DNA from: JAYZDF01 sp036337945
GTDB taxonomy: Bacteria > Myxococcota > Kuafuiibacteriia > Kuafuiibacteriales > Kuafuiibacteriaceae
Direction of reading: 5' to 3'
Assembly (NCBI GenBank): GCA_036337945.1
Contig: JAYZDF010000071.1
Location: forward strand, 1-19,406
DNA: 19,406 nt
This document shows positions 1-7,647 of the stretch, one piece after another. How positions within the stretch are numbered: the stretch's first letter is position 1; the number at the start of each line of letters is the position of its first letter. The position numbers were made by a program, and so were the translations under genes. The notes under the pieces were generated by a model that saw nothing but the letters and a program-made list of their open reading frames with translations, was not told the DNA's origin and ran no database searches.

Positions 1-572
1 GTGTCGCTGAAGAAACCATAGGTCAGACCGGCAGTATGAGTCAGAAGATCACGAATCGTTGGCGGCCTGCGGGGAGCGACCTTTTTCTTTCCCTCCAGCA
101 CTTTAATTTTTGCAAACTCCGGGATGAATTTAGCCACGGGATCACTCAAATTGAGCTTGCCCTCCTCGGCTAACATGAGAATGCCCACCGATACGATTGG
201 TTTGGTCATTGAATAGATACGCAGGATATCGTCTGGCTCGAACGGGTCTCGATTTTCGACATCCCGGAAGCCGTAGGCACGATTATGAATTATCCGACCC
301 TTGTGCTGAACCAGCACAATCGCGCCAGATATTTTTTTGCTCCGGATGAGGTTTTCAACCGCTGACGAAACCTGAACAATGTGTGCCCCCTGCTCTTTCG
401 CAGCGACCGGCGCCTCAACCCCACCGACGTCGATGGACGCGGAACATGAAGTAAGCAGTAACAGACCCGCGATATAGCTCGGACAGAGTATCTTCCGGTT
501 TTGTTGCGAGTTCGCTTTCACAAATCCAGTGTACATAAAAACACCAACATTCGCGCCCCGTTTCGTCTTCAT
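1..572 (-). CDS. Serine hydrolase, beta-lactamase/class C-like lipoprotein (partial, 3' end outside window)
   Basis: Reading the minus strand from the ATG at 572 gives an open frame running off the window edge. The N-terminal part has a basic stretch, then a hydrophobic segment ending in the lipobox L-T-S-C (AGLLLLTSC), so it is probably an exported lipoprotein. After it come a VQHKGRIIH strand and YSMTKP. The S-M-T-K is the S-x-x-K nucleophile motif of the class C beta-lactamase/esterase/DD-peptidase fold, followed by LLTHTAGLTYG, typical of that family (Pfam Beta-lactamase). The Y-x-N and H/K-x-G motifs lie outside the window, so esterase, peptidase and lactamase activities cannot be told apart. 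An alternative ATG lies in frame at 536; neither has a strong Shine-Dalgarno. It follows the cob genes on the same strand, but the gap of about 200 bases argues for its own promoter. Confidence 0.85.
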   Translation of the reverse strand, partial: MKTKRGANVGVFMYTGFVKANSQQNRKILCPSYIAGLLLLTSCSASIDVGGVEAPVAAKEQGAHIVQVSSAVENLIRSKKISGAIVLVQHKGRIIHNRAYGFRDVENRDPFEPDDILRIYSMTKPIVSVGILMLAEEGKLNLSDPVAKFIPEFAKIKVLEGKKKVAPRRPPTIRDLLTHTAGLTYGFFSD

Positions 573-771
573 TTTGGCAATATCAACCAACCCTTTTTCG
601 AAGTTACTATATTGTTCAAACCGCGTTTCGGGGAGTTCGGTATATTGACGTTCTCTCAACAGAATAAGTCCACCGAGCACATCCAAACATAGAGTCCGAT
701 CATCAGCTCAGCGATTTATCATTCCATCTTTCCCGTCGGATAAAATCTTGCACAAGAAATGCTAGCAAGTG
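573..771. other. Intergenic gap between cobC and the serine hydrolase gene
   Basis: No convincing ORF or RNA gene was seen here. The gap should hold the promoter of the minus-strand lipoprotein gene. A TATAGT on the minus strand (606-611) could be a -10 element, but no matching -35 is evident. Its right end holds the weak terminator candidate listed separately. Confidence 0.4.
741..769 (-). terminator. Possible rho-independent terminator after cobC
   Basis: Just past the cobC stop codon the minus strand reads CTTGC, a 13-base loop, then GCAAG, then ATTTTAT. The stem is only five pairs and the T-run is short, so this is a weak candidate. Its position right at the end of the cob cluster is the main support. 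Confidence 0.3.
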
Positions 772-1299
772 TTAGCCGTGTTTTATCCAGCCCAGAAACG
801 GACATTGGGCAGACATGGCATCTTCCCAGTTTCCTCCGTACAGCACACGAAATGCTCGTACGACCCCAGCATGAGTCACCAACACGTCCGTCGATAAGGG
901 ACGGCTATCATCAAGCCAGCTTTTCAACCGCGCAACCAAGTCATCGATCGATTCGCCCCCAGGTGGCGTACCGTAACGCCAATCATCACACCAGGCACGC
1001 CAACGTTTCCCATCCGTAGCGTCGATCTCATCGTAGGTTCTGCCTTCCCATTCTCCAAAATTCACCTCTCGAAGAGATGAAGTCGTTTCGAGAGGGATAC
1101 TCCAATGCGCCGCAAGTCCTTGAGCAAGTCCTGCGCAACGCGGGAGATCAGAACTAAAGATTCGAGATGGAACAAAAGGGGCTGAGTCTACGACGGTCTT
1201 CACGGACTCTTGCATCGGCATTTGCGTTTCAATTGTCGTTTGACCGATACAACGCCCTTTCCGGTCAACTGGAGGATGCCTAAGTGTCCAAATCGTCAT
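772..1299 (-). CDS. cobC: Alpha-ribazole phosphatase, histidine phosphatase superfamily
   Basis: A 175-residue protein of the phosphoglycerate mutase-like branch. The N terminus reads TLRHPPVDRKGRCIGQTTIE. The R-H pair at residues 7-8 is the phospho-accepting histidine motif, in the RHP form often seen in proteobacterial CobC-like enzymes. Further motifs are a conserved acidic segment (REVNFGEWEGRTYDEID) and, late in the chain, LVTHAGVVRAF, which supplies the second active-site histidine. CobC removes the 5'-phosphate of alpha-ribazole phosphate or cobalamin phosphate in nucleotide-loop assembly. Its first base coincides with the last base of cobS, so the two are translationally coupled. The cob context makes CobC much more likely than a generic phosphatase, although specificity is not visible in the sequence. 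Confidence 0.85.
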   Translation of the reverse strand: MTIWTLRHPPVDRKGRCIGQTTIETQMPMQESVKTVVDSAPFVPSRIFSSDLPRCAGLAQGLAAHWSIPLETTSSLREVNFGEWEGRTYDEIDATDGKRWRAWCDDWRYGTPPGGESIDDLVARLKSWLDDSRPLSTDVLVTHAGVVRAFRVLYGGNWEDAMSAQCPFLGWIKHG

Positions 1300-2051
1300 T
1301 ATGGCACCAAAGCGAAAAGAATCCCTAACTCGGAAAGTTGTTGAAGAGCGCCCATAAAATCGCCCGTTAGGCCACCCACTCTGCGCTGAACATACGCACC
1401 AAAAACGAAGCCAACGGAAAGCATCGCAATGACCGAACCAAGTAACGCGGACTCTGAAACACCAAAGTTACGCGCGACGGCGATTATGGCAACGACCCAC
1501 AATCCTACGATGACTGCTTGGACTCGACCCGAGCGCGCCACGTCTCTGGACTTAGATTTTGGATCATCACGTCGAGCATAGGGTTGCACACCTAATTGCA
1601 TGACGGGGACAGCCCGAGAGAGAGACTGCCCCAAAAGAAAACCAAGAGGTGCCATCGTACCCAAATCAACCAATAAGCTGATTTTCAGCATCAGCGCCAA
1701 GATCAAAGCAAGGGCGCCAAACGCGCCGATGCGGCTATCCTTCAATATCTCAAGCACTTTATCGCGATCATACCCACCGCCTAACGCATCAACTGAATCG
1801 GAGAGGCCATCTTCATGAAATCCACCCGTAATTACTATTCCGATTGTGACCGCAATAAGAGCCCGGGTCAGGTCAGAGTGACCCTCCAGACCAAACCAGA
1901 TCCCTGCCTGCATCGCTCCGAGCAAGAGTCCGACTAATGGAAACCAAATCGATATCCACTCCCAGGTTTTCTGGGGATACGGAAAACCTCCCACAGGTAT
2001 CCTGGTGAGAAATGTGAACGAAGCCCTAAATGCGAGCAACCAGACCGGCAT
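1299..2051 (-). CDS. cobS: Adenosylcobinamide-GDP ribazoletransferase (cobalamin synthase)
   Basis: A 250-residue integral membrane protein of typical CobS length. The diagnostic acidic motif GGFHEDGLSDSVDALGGGYD lies at residues 76-95, followed by KVLEILKDSRIGAFG. Together these match the metal-binding D-x-x-D region and the KDSRIG(T/A)(Y/F)G signature of the family. N-terminal FTFLTRIPVG is also characteristic. CobS joins adenosylcobinamide-GDP to alpha-ribazole (phosphate) at the inner membrane. The gene sits between cobT and cobC with one-base overlaps on both sides, a tight three-gene operon. Several hydrophobic segments continue to the C terminus. Nothing appears damaged. Confidence 0.95.
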   Translation of the reverse strand: MPVWLLAFRASFTFLTRIPVGGFPYPQKTWEWISIWFPLVGLLLGAMQAGIWFGLEGHSDLTRALIAVTIGIVITGGFHEDGLSDSVDALGGGYDRDKVLEILKDSRIGAFGALALILALMLKISLLVDLGTMAPLGFLLGQSLSRAVPVMQLGVQPYARRDDPKSKSRDVARSGRVQAVIVGLWVVAIIAVARNFGVSESALLGSVIAMLSVGFVFGAYVQRRVGGLTGDFMGALQQLSELGILFALVP

Positions 2052-3199
2052 TATTCCTCCCGGTTGGGGACCGAGGCTTGCTCAAAGGTCGCCATCTCAT
2101 TGTGCAAAGCCACTGCTGCTTTGATCAAGGGCAGTGCAGTCAGCGCACCACTCCCCTCGCCTAATCGCAGTCCAGCGTCGATCAGGGGAGACGCTCGCAG
2201 CGCTTCTAGAATGATTGAATGACCCGGCTCTGCCGACCGATGTCCAAACCACAGGAAATCTCGAAGTCGCTCGTCCATTTTTACTGCAACCAAGGCTGCA
2301 CTGCTGACGATAAAACCATCAATAAGAATCGCCATACCGCGTTCGGCCGCTCTCCCGATCGCACCCACGATCGCGGCAATTTCTCGACCACCGAGACGGC
2401 GCAAGACCTCTAGGGGCTCATTCGTTCCCTCAGTTCGTATCAGCGCCTGAGACACCAGTTCACGCTTAGCTAAGAGTGCCTCGCCTTCAACCCCGGTCCC
2501 GGGACCAACCATTTCATCAGCGTTTCGGTCAAGCAAGCGTGCGGCGATTGCGGCCGCAGGGGTCGTATTACCGATACCCATCTCTCCCAAGATAACGAGT
2601 TTATTTTCATCAGGCAGCGCGTCAACCGCATCTGCTCCAGCTTGCATTGCGTTCTCGAGAGCGACGGCATCCATCCCATCTTCATCTCGTAAGTTGCCCA
2701 CAGTTCCTCCAACATCAACGCGGGACCAACGCGTCCCCGGTACTGATTCTGGAGGCGAATATGATTCCGCACCAACATCAATCACGTGCAGAGTCACATC
2801 GTTTATACGCGATAATACCGAAGCCGCAGCTCCACCCTTGACAAGGTTAATGACCATCATCGGTGTGACCTCACGTGGGTAGGCACTTACGCCGAGGAGT
2901 GAAACGGGATGGTCTGACGCAAAAACGATGGCCGTTGCAGGACTCGCCACGGGTCTTTCTGTTTGCTGCACGTCAGCCAACCAAACCGAAACGTCCTCAA
3001 GAGCGCCAAGTGCACCAGTAGGTTTGGTCAATATTGCCTGGCGATCCAGGGCTGCTTGCCGGAATTTTGAATCTCGTCCGGATAGACTCCATCTCCCACG
3101 CGGTCTAGTTGGACTCATGTCCTGTCCATATGTCACACGCGAAGTTGCTGTAAAGGTTTCAATGCCGCGCGAAAGCTCATCCAAAAGTTCTTTTTTCAT
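2051..3199 (-). CDS. cobT: Nicotinate-nucleotide--dimethylbenzimidazole phosphoribosyltransferase
   Basis: A 382-residue CobT, slightly longer than the usual roughly 350 because of an N-terminal extension of about 40 polar residues. Family hallmarks are visible: ASDHPVSLLGVSAYP, EVTPMMVINLVKGGAAASVLSR, GEMGIGNTTPAAAI and GHRSAEPGHSIIL. RLGEGSGA near residue 348 carries the catalytic glutamate (Glu317 in Salmonella CobT). The enzyme transfers phosphoribose from nicotinate mononucleotide to the lower-ligand base, giving alpha-ribazole phosphate, the precursor used by CobS. The start at 3199 lies 17 bases past the end of the small ORF at 3217-3429, with no strong Shine-Dalgarno, so translation may depend on coupling. 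No cobalamin riboswitch was recognised upstream. Confidence 0.95.
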   Translation of the reverse strand: MKKELLDELSRGIETFTATSRVTYGQDMSPTRPRGRWSLSGRDSKFRQAALDRQAILTKPTGALGALEDVSVWLADVQQTERPVASPATAIVFASDHPVSLLGVSAYPREVTPMMVINLVKGGAAASVLSRINDVTLHVIDVGAESYSPPESVPGTRWSRVDVGGTVGNLRDEDGMDAVALENAMQAGADAVDALPDENKLVILGEMGIGNTTPAAAIAARLLDRNADEMVGPGTGVEGEALLAKRELVSQALIRTEGTNEPLEVLRRLGGREIAAIVGAIGRAAERGMAILIDGFIVSSAALVAVKMDERLRDFLWFGHRSAEPGHSIILEALRASPLIDAGLRLGEGSGALTALPLIKAAVALHNEMATFEQASVPNREE

Positions 3200-3216
3200 T
3201 CACGAAAGACGCAAGA

Positions 3217-3429
3217 TTAACGACGTTGTTTTTTGCGAGCTTTCGAGGCCTTTTTCGCTTTCTTTCGTTGTTTGGCTGCCATGGCCGCATTAGCTTTCGC
3301 TTTCTTAGCAGCTTCTGCTTTTGTCCTTGCTGCAGCTTTATCTTGACGAGCAGCCATCGCTAGGGGCGATTCGGGTTGCGAAAGTGAGGTTTTAGCACGC
3401 TCATAATCTATGCTCGCGACCGCGAGCAC
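3217..3429 (-). CDS. Small Lys/Ala-rich basic protein, unknown function
   Basis: A 70-residue ORF with a GTG start. GAGG lies about ten bases upstream of the GTG, within the stop region of the preceding small ORF. An in-frame ATG at 3357 would give a 46-residue product. The C-terminal half is almost entirely K, A, R and Q (AEAAKKAKANAAMAAK, then KQRKKAKKASKARKKQRR), resembling low-complexity nucleic-acid-binding tails such as histone-H1-like proteins. No catalytic motif is visible. It lies directly ahead of cobT on the same strand, so it is probably cotranscribed. Low-complexity frames can arise by chance, so its coding status is moderately supported at best. Confidence 0.45.
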   Translation of the reverse strand: MLAVASIDYERAKTSLSQPESPLAMAARQDKAAARTKAEAAKKAKANAAMAAKQRKKAKKASKARKKQRR

Positions 3430-3441
3430 GTAGCGACAGCC

Positions 3442-3630
3442 TCAGCCTCCGGGCTCGCAACTACTGGCGGCAGAAATCTGACTGGGAATGCCCTCGGCCT
3501 CCAAATACGTAGAAACCTGCTCTACCATTGCAATTCCGGCTTCAAGTAAGCCAACCATTGAGCCTTGAACTTCCATCTCCACCCCGAACAAACCGCTCCG
3601 GGTAGCATAAGTAAAGCCCCCGGGAAACAC
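3442..3630 (-). CDS. Short unrecognised ORF, possibly the 3' part of a frameshifted gene
   Basis: A 62-residue frame from a GTG, ending in SSCEPGG. The sequence has ordinary protein composition (for example LFGVEMEVQG and AMVEQVSTYLEAEG) and stops 12 bases before the next small ORF, with a GGAGG near its end, so it looks operonic. A stop codon lies immediately before the GTG and there is no visible Shine-Dalgarno. The overlapping frame 3522-3716 starts with MDIVAMGARDDSGRPK and reads well up to CFPG. The two would join by a one-base shift at the C3G5 run near 3621. Either it is a genuine small gene or the tail of a broken one. I do not recognise the family. Confidence 0.35.
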   Translation of the reverse strand: MFPGGFTYATRSGLFGVEMEVQGSMVGLLEAGIAMVEQVSTYLEAEGIPSQISAASSCEPGG

Positions 3631-3716
3631 TTATACCAAAAAGCTGTTTGATGGTAATAAGATAGAGATTTAGGTCGACCCGAATCATCGCGAGCCCCCA
3701 TCGCGACAATATCCAA
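3522..3716 (-). pseudogene. Possible 5' part of a frameshifted small gene
   Basis: This minus-strand frame opens with TTG at 3716 (an ATG follows a few codons later). It reads plausibly as DIVAMGARDDSGRPK and SYYHQTAFWYKCFPG, then becomes less protein-like and rich in Leu, Pro and Trp. The second frame (3442-3630) takes over with FPGGFTYATRSGLFG at the same place, around the run CCCGGGGGC. A joined product would be about 90 residues. No homologue is recognised, and the frames may instead be coincidental. Confidence 0.25.
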
Positions 3717-3765
3717 TCGAAATTTTACTCACTGACGAAGAAACGAATAGCTGAGGATAAAGTCG

Positions 3766-4962
3766 TCAAATCTGAGCAGTGTCCAAATTTTGTTCCGCAA
3801 GAGCCGCTTCAACAAGCCGGTCGCCTGCTCGCCTTGCTCCAGAGATGTTTCGAGAAGAAGGTCCAAGTTCAAGCTCCGCTAAAGGTCCGGTTACAAATAT
3901 GCGCGGATGCCAACGCAGCGAGTGATCTACAATAGGATAACCGCAAGTCGCGCAAGGCAATGACGCCTCTTCTACCAAGTCATCAACCAGAGCTCCACCA
4001 GGACGGTGAGCAGCAAACCCGGTTGCTAATAATACCCGCTCAACTTTGAGTAATGCACCCGTGGCGAGTACCAACTGAATACCATCAGAACTGTTCGGAT
4101 CCAGCTTCTCAACTTCACCTTCATGCCATTTCAGTTCATTACGGCGTATCGCTGACTGTAGTGCCACTTGAACATCAGGCGGCACGGAACCTTTATGGCG
4201 AGCGGAGCGAATTAACTCTCGTCTTCTATTCATGTTCGGCTCATTGGTAAAGCCTTTCATGAACCTCGGACCGAGCCATCCAGGATCACTATCGAATTGA
4301 TGTTCTCGCAAGCAGTGACGTGAAACTAAGTGAACATCATGTCCTTCGTGCATGAGACGAAGCGCAATTTGTCCTGCAGAGATTCCTCCGCCGACCACAG
4401 CTACGCTATGATGCACAGACGGCCATCCATCAAAATCTTTTGCAAAGATGTGCTGTATTCTCTCGTCGTTCTTCGGTGCCCAGCTTGGCCATTCCGGCTG
4501 TTCACTCATGCCAATCGCAAGAACAACATTTGCGGCTGATATATCAGTATCGTTCGAAAGACTCATACGCACGCCATCACAAGAAACAGAACATCTAGTT
4601 GCCCGAGCTTGAATATGAAGTGCCTGTAAATTATAGGTTTCGATCACTTGGTTACAGTGGTCATTAAAGAGAGTCAATTTAGGACGGTCATAAGGCGGCG
4701 CAAACAGATCAGGCTTGCGTGTTTTTGGGTGACCAGCAAAACGGTCCAGCGACCATGGACTCAAGTCCAGCTGGTGTACTGCCGGAGAACGCAAATACTT
4801 CATTCCGGTCGTCTGCGTACAAGAACGCCAGGTCTGTAGGAGTCTATCACCTGGGTCAACAATACGGATTTTCTCTGGCTCAACCTTCGCTTGTCCGAGG
4901 AGTCTTGCCGCAATATGTACGCCGTGAATTCCGCCACCGACGATTACCCATTCAAGATTCAT
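3766..4962 (-). CDS. FAD/NAD(P)-binding protein, SidA/IucD-like oxidoreductase
   Basis: A 398-residue two-dinucleotide-fold flavoprotein. The N-terminal GGGIHG (residues 9-14) is a G-x-G-x-x-G FAD-binding loop. A second loop, GGGISAG (191-197), fits NAD(P)H. ATGF (313-316) and the C-terminal IFVTGPLAELELGPSSRNI with RRAGDRLVEAA resemble the FAD-NAD(P)-binding family related to lysine/ornithine N-hydroxylases. SLPCATCGYPIVD contributes a CxxC near residue 337, just before the last FAD-contacting segment. A good Shine-Dalgarno (GGAGG, seven bases before ATG 4962) fixes the start. It is the last gene of the 7625-3766 operon, after the small membrane protein. N-hydroxylation in metallophore synthesis is conceivable, but no partner synthetase or acyltransferase is present, so the substrate is unknown. 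Confidence 0.8.
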   Translation of the reverse strand: MNLEWVIVGGGIHGVHIAARLLGQAKVEPEKIRIVDPGDRLLQTWRSCTQTTGMKYLRSPAVHQLDLSPWSLDRFAGHPKTRKPDLFAPPYDRPKLTLFNDHCNQVIETYNLQALHIQARATRCSVSCDGVRMSLSNDTDISAANVVLAIGMSEQPEWPSWAPKNDERIQHIFAKDFDGWPSVHHSVAVVGGGISAGQIALRLMHEGHDVHLVSRHCLREHQFDSDPGWLGPRFMKGFTNEPNMNRRRELIRSARHKGSVPPDVQVALQSAIRRNELKWHEGEVEKLDPNSSDGIQLVLATGALLKVERVLLATGFAAHRPGGALVDDLVEEASLPCATCGYPIVDHSLRWHPRIFVTGPLAELELGPSSRNISGARRAGDRLVEAALAEQNLDTAQI

Positions 4963-5029
4963 TACAATTCCTCCAATTTACCTGTGGATGTCCTAAGCTG
5001 TAAAAATCCGTGACTTACGCCTATGATAC

Positions 5030-5266
5030 TTAGTCTTGCGAATTTGAATCTGTCGACCATACCGCCGCTACATTTGCTATGAACCAAGCAGACGCCGCAA
5101 GAAGCTGTAACCAATCTCCGTTTTCCTTAATCCCGTAGGTAAATACACTCACAATCCAAGCAAGGCTGGCGACGGTTTGTCCAAGCCATTCCACGCTCCG
5201 CATCTTCGTGAGGCGTGATGCGGAATTCGTCACAAGCGCTTTTGGTTCACCATCTGCTGCTAACAT
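5030..5266 (-). CDS. Small two-helix membrane protein, unknown function
   Basis: A 78-residue protein when started at ATG 5266. GGAGAGG lies eight bases upstream of that ATG, and the start overlaps the stop of the preceding oxidoreductase by a few bases. After a polar N terminus there are two hydrophobic segments, LGQTVASLAWIVSVFTYGI and LQLLAASAWFIANVAAVWS, separated by the short polar turn KENGDW. No Cys or His cluster is present, so direct metal binding is not suggested. An upstream start at 5284 would add six residues but has a poorer ribosome site. Translational coupling between two FAD-dependent proteins suggests a membrane anchor or partner for one of them; that is inference. Confidence 0.65.
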   Translation of the reverse strand: MLAADGEPKALVTNSASRLTKMRSVEWLGQTVASLAWIVSVFTYGIKENGDWLQLLAASAWFIANVAAVWSTDSNSQD

Positions 5267-6390
5267 ATACAATCCTCTCCACAAATTGATAAGTCATCGA
5301 GATACATACCCCATTGTCGGTATGTCTCAAGTTCTTCTGCCGGTAATCCAAGGGATGTAGCAATCGCCTTGGCGACAACAGCGAACCGTTGTCGAAACTT
5401 ATAAATAAAACAAAAAATATGATCGCCGTGCCGAACGGAAGGACCGCACAGGAAAATTCCTGGAGCTATCGTTGATTCATCATGCTTCGTAAGAAGTGGA
5501 AAACCATCCGAGCGCATTTCAAACAGATTTGAAACGAGTTTGTGGCCTCCTGAAAACCCTCCCGCAAGTAACGGTTGGACTGGCGTAAAGAACCACTCGC
5601 CATCGGTTGTAATCAGTTCGTATCCGGCTTCAGTTGCAGTCACGGACTCTATGGTCGTATCACCACTCAATACCACATTGTCACCAAATGATAAGCGACG
5701 CATTCGCTCAAGAGAATACGTTGAGAGCGCTACACTGGGGTCCGAGCTCTTTGATTCCCATGGACTCTCTGAGTCAAATACTCTGACCTTCTTTCCGCGT
5801 TCCGCGAGGTGGCTCGCGATATCAATACCGCTTTCATAGCCCCCAATGACGATAAAGTCGTCTCCTTCTAAATCCTTGTACGTTGATATCGTGGAGGTGT
5901 GCTTACAGAGGGTGCTGCCTTCAAAGCCGCCGAGATGCGGATACTGAAACTCACCAGCAGCCCAAATCACATGCTTTGTGCGCACCTCGCCATCGCCGGT
6001 TTGTACTAAAAACTCATCTTCAACCTTCGTAATACTCATCACTTCGACATTCTCGATGATGGGCAATCCAAAATGCTCTACGAGAGCTTTTAGAAAATGC
6101 TGATATTGCTTTCCCGTTGGATGTTCAACACCTAAGGTTTTTGCAGGAGACCCTCCAACAACCACCGAATTAATATCAAGCATACCAATTGAATTGGTAG
6201 GGAAAGATGGGGTGATGAAGCGGGTCTCAGCCGGCCATCGCGCGAAAGACGCTCCGACCGTTTCACGGTCGACGACGACAAAATCGTCAATCCCGGCATG
6301 CAAAAGCGCTACGGCTGCACCAATACCGGCTGCACCAGCACCAACGACTACAACGTCATATATATCGTTTTCTGCTCCGGTCTCAGTCAT
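5260..6390 (-). CDS. FAD/NAD(P)-dependent oxidoreductase with C-terminal Cys cluster
   Basis: A 376-residue flavoprotein started at ATG 6390, whose A overlaps the last base of the GTPase stop (TAATG). A longer frame from 6447 lies inside the GTPase gene and is unlikely to be used. GAGAAG (17-22) binds FAD and GGYESG (183-188) fits NAD(P)H. The fold resembles flavin monooxygenase or YpdA-type NAD(P)/FAD oxidoreductases. The chain ends in SICGEDCIC, placing Cys370, Cys374 and Cys376 at the extreme C terminus as a ready-made thiol metal site or redox relay. It lies between a COG0523 metallochaperone and a small membrane protein, so a metal-linked redox reaction is plausible. Its substrate cannot be read from the sequence. 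Confidence 0.8.
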   Translation of the reverse strand: MTETGAENDIYDVVVVGAGAAGIGAAVALLHAGIDDFVVVDRETVGASFARWPAETRFITPSFPTNSIGMLDINSVVVGGSPAKTLGVEHPTGKQYQHFLKALVEHFGLPIIENVEVMSITKVEDEFLVQTGDGEVRTKHVIWAAGEFQYPHLGGFEGSTLCKHTSTISTYKDLEGDDFIVIGGYESGIDIASHLAERGKKVRVFDSESPWESKSSDPSVALSTYSLERMRRLSFGDNVVLSGDTTIESVTATEAGYELITTDGEWFFTPVQPLLAGGFSGGHKLVSNLFEMRSDGFPLLTKHDESTIAPGIFLCGPSVRHGDHIFCFIYKFRQRFAVVAKAIATSLGLPAEELETYRQWGMYLDDLSICGEDCIC

Positions 6391-7625
6391 TAGTCTGCTC
6401 CTTGGTCCATTTCGTAATCGGGAAATGGGTTCGGGAGCTGCGCCCAAGCAGAACTATCGGCGGAAGCCAATTCAGGCGCAAGTAGGCAAGAATCGAGTCC
6501 GTTTCGGATATTCTCCTCCTCCATCTCTTGCCCAATAAATACGAGCTGTTGAATTCGGTCGCCGAAACGCGGATGCCAACCTTTTTGTTGGTCTGGACGC
6601 TGTCCTTCTGTGTGTCCCCAGTGCTCTCGAGGAACAGCAGCCCACCACATTCCGGAAGGGTTCACACTGCTAATTCCACCCGCCTGTGCCCATTCATAAG
6701 CGACAGCATGTTCGGCCGCGACCCAAAAGAATCCTTTAGAGCGCAAAACTCCCCGCCAATTATTAGCCTCATGGACAAAATCCCAAAGTTTCTCGGCATC
6801 AAACGGTTGAGAGGTTCGGTACGTAAAACTTGATATTCCGTATTCTTCCGTCTCGGGTGTATGTTCTCCCTGCATCTCTCGAATCCAGCCCGCCGAGTTC
6901 GCAGCTTTATCATAATTGAAAAGCCCGGTATCCATTACACTATCAAGTGGAACCTGACCACGTGTAGCCATAAGGACCTTTGCGCCTGGGTTAAGAGCTT
7001 TCACGATGGCCTCGACCTCAAGTGCTTGCTCATGAGTCACTAAATCAAGTTTATTGAGAATGATGACATCGGCAAACTCTATTTGATCAATCAGTAGGTC
7101 TGTCACAGTCCGGTGGTCATCTTCACCAAGAGATTCTCCGCGTTCTTTAAGTGCTTCAGCGGCGTTGTAGTCGCGTCGAAAGCTCGCGGCATCCACAACG
7201 GTGACCATCGTATCGAGTCGAGATACTTGACTCAAGCTCACACCATTTTCGTCTTCAAATGTGAACGTTTGGGCCACAGGTATAGGCTCAGAAATACCAG
7301 TCGACTCAATGAGGAGATAATCAAAACGGCCTTCTTGAGCCAGCCGAGAGACTTCGGCCAATAGGTCGTCGCGAAGCGTACAGCAGATGCAGCCGTTCGA
7401 CATTTCAACGAGTTTTTCCTCGGTCCGACTCAATTCCGCGCCGCCCCGATCGATCAGAGCAGCGTCGATGTTCACGTCGCTCATGTCGTTGACGATGACA
7501 GCGACACGACGACCTTCGCGGTTATTGAGAACCTGATTCAACAGTGTTGTTTTTCCGGCGCCCAGAAAGCCTGAGAGAACAGTTACTGGGAGTCGTGGTC
7601 TTCGGGTTGGTCCAGTCTTTTCCAT
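6390..7625 (-). CDS. zigA: COG0523 GTPase, ZigA-type zinc metallochaperone
   Basis: A 411-residue G3E-family GTPase. Walker A GFLGAGKTT is at residues 19-27, the metal-binding CxCC within SNGCICCTLRDDL at 79-82, LIESTGISEP follows, then NKLD for guanine recognition. The C-terminal CobW domain has SKGFFWVAAEH, AWAQAGGIS, MWWAAVP and HPRFGDRIQQLVFIG, typical of ZigA/YciC zinc chaperones induced in zinc starvation. The start is placed at ATG 7625 rather than 7670. The extra codons would translate promoter palindromes, and family homology begins at RLPVTVLSGF. It is the first gene of an operon with two FAD proteins and a membrane protein. It probably loads Zn2+ into a client enzyme under limitation, by analogy with ZNG1/ZigA; the client is unknown. 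Confidence 0.9.
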   Translation of the reverse strand: MEKTGPTRRPRLPVTVLSGFLGAGKTTLLNQVLNNREGRRVAVIVNDMSDVNIDAALIDRGGAELSRTEEKLVEMSNGCICCTLRDDLLAEVSRLAQEGRFDYLLIESTGISEPIPVAQTFTFEDENGVSLSQVSRLDTMVTVVDAASFRRDYNAAEALKERGESLGEDDHRTVTDLLIDQIEFADVIILNKLDLVTHEQALEVEAIVKALNPGAKVLMATRGQVPLDSVMDTGLFNYDKAANSAGWIREMQGEHTPETEEYGISSFTYRTSQPFDAEKLWDFVHEANNWRGVLRSKGFFWVAAEHAVAYEWAQAGGISSVNPSGMWWAAVPREHWGHTEGQRPDQQKGWHPRFGDRIQQLVFIGQEMEEENIRNGLDSCLLAPELASADSSAWAQLPNPFPDYEMDQGAD

Positions 7626-7647
7626 ATTAAACCTCGGCGGCTGGTTA

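Noticed and set aside
3469..3483. Possible B12 box (AGTCAGATTTCTGCC on the minus strand) upstream of cobT
   Set aside because: It matches the cobalamin riboswitch box poorly, lacks the preceding GCCACTG element and the expected stems, and lies inside a possible coding frame.
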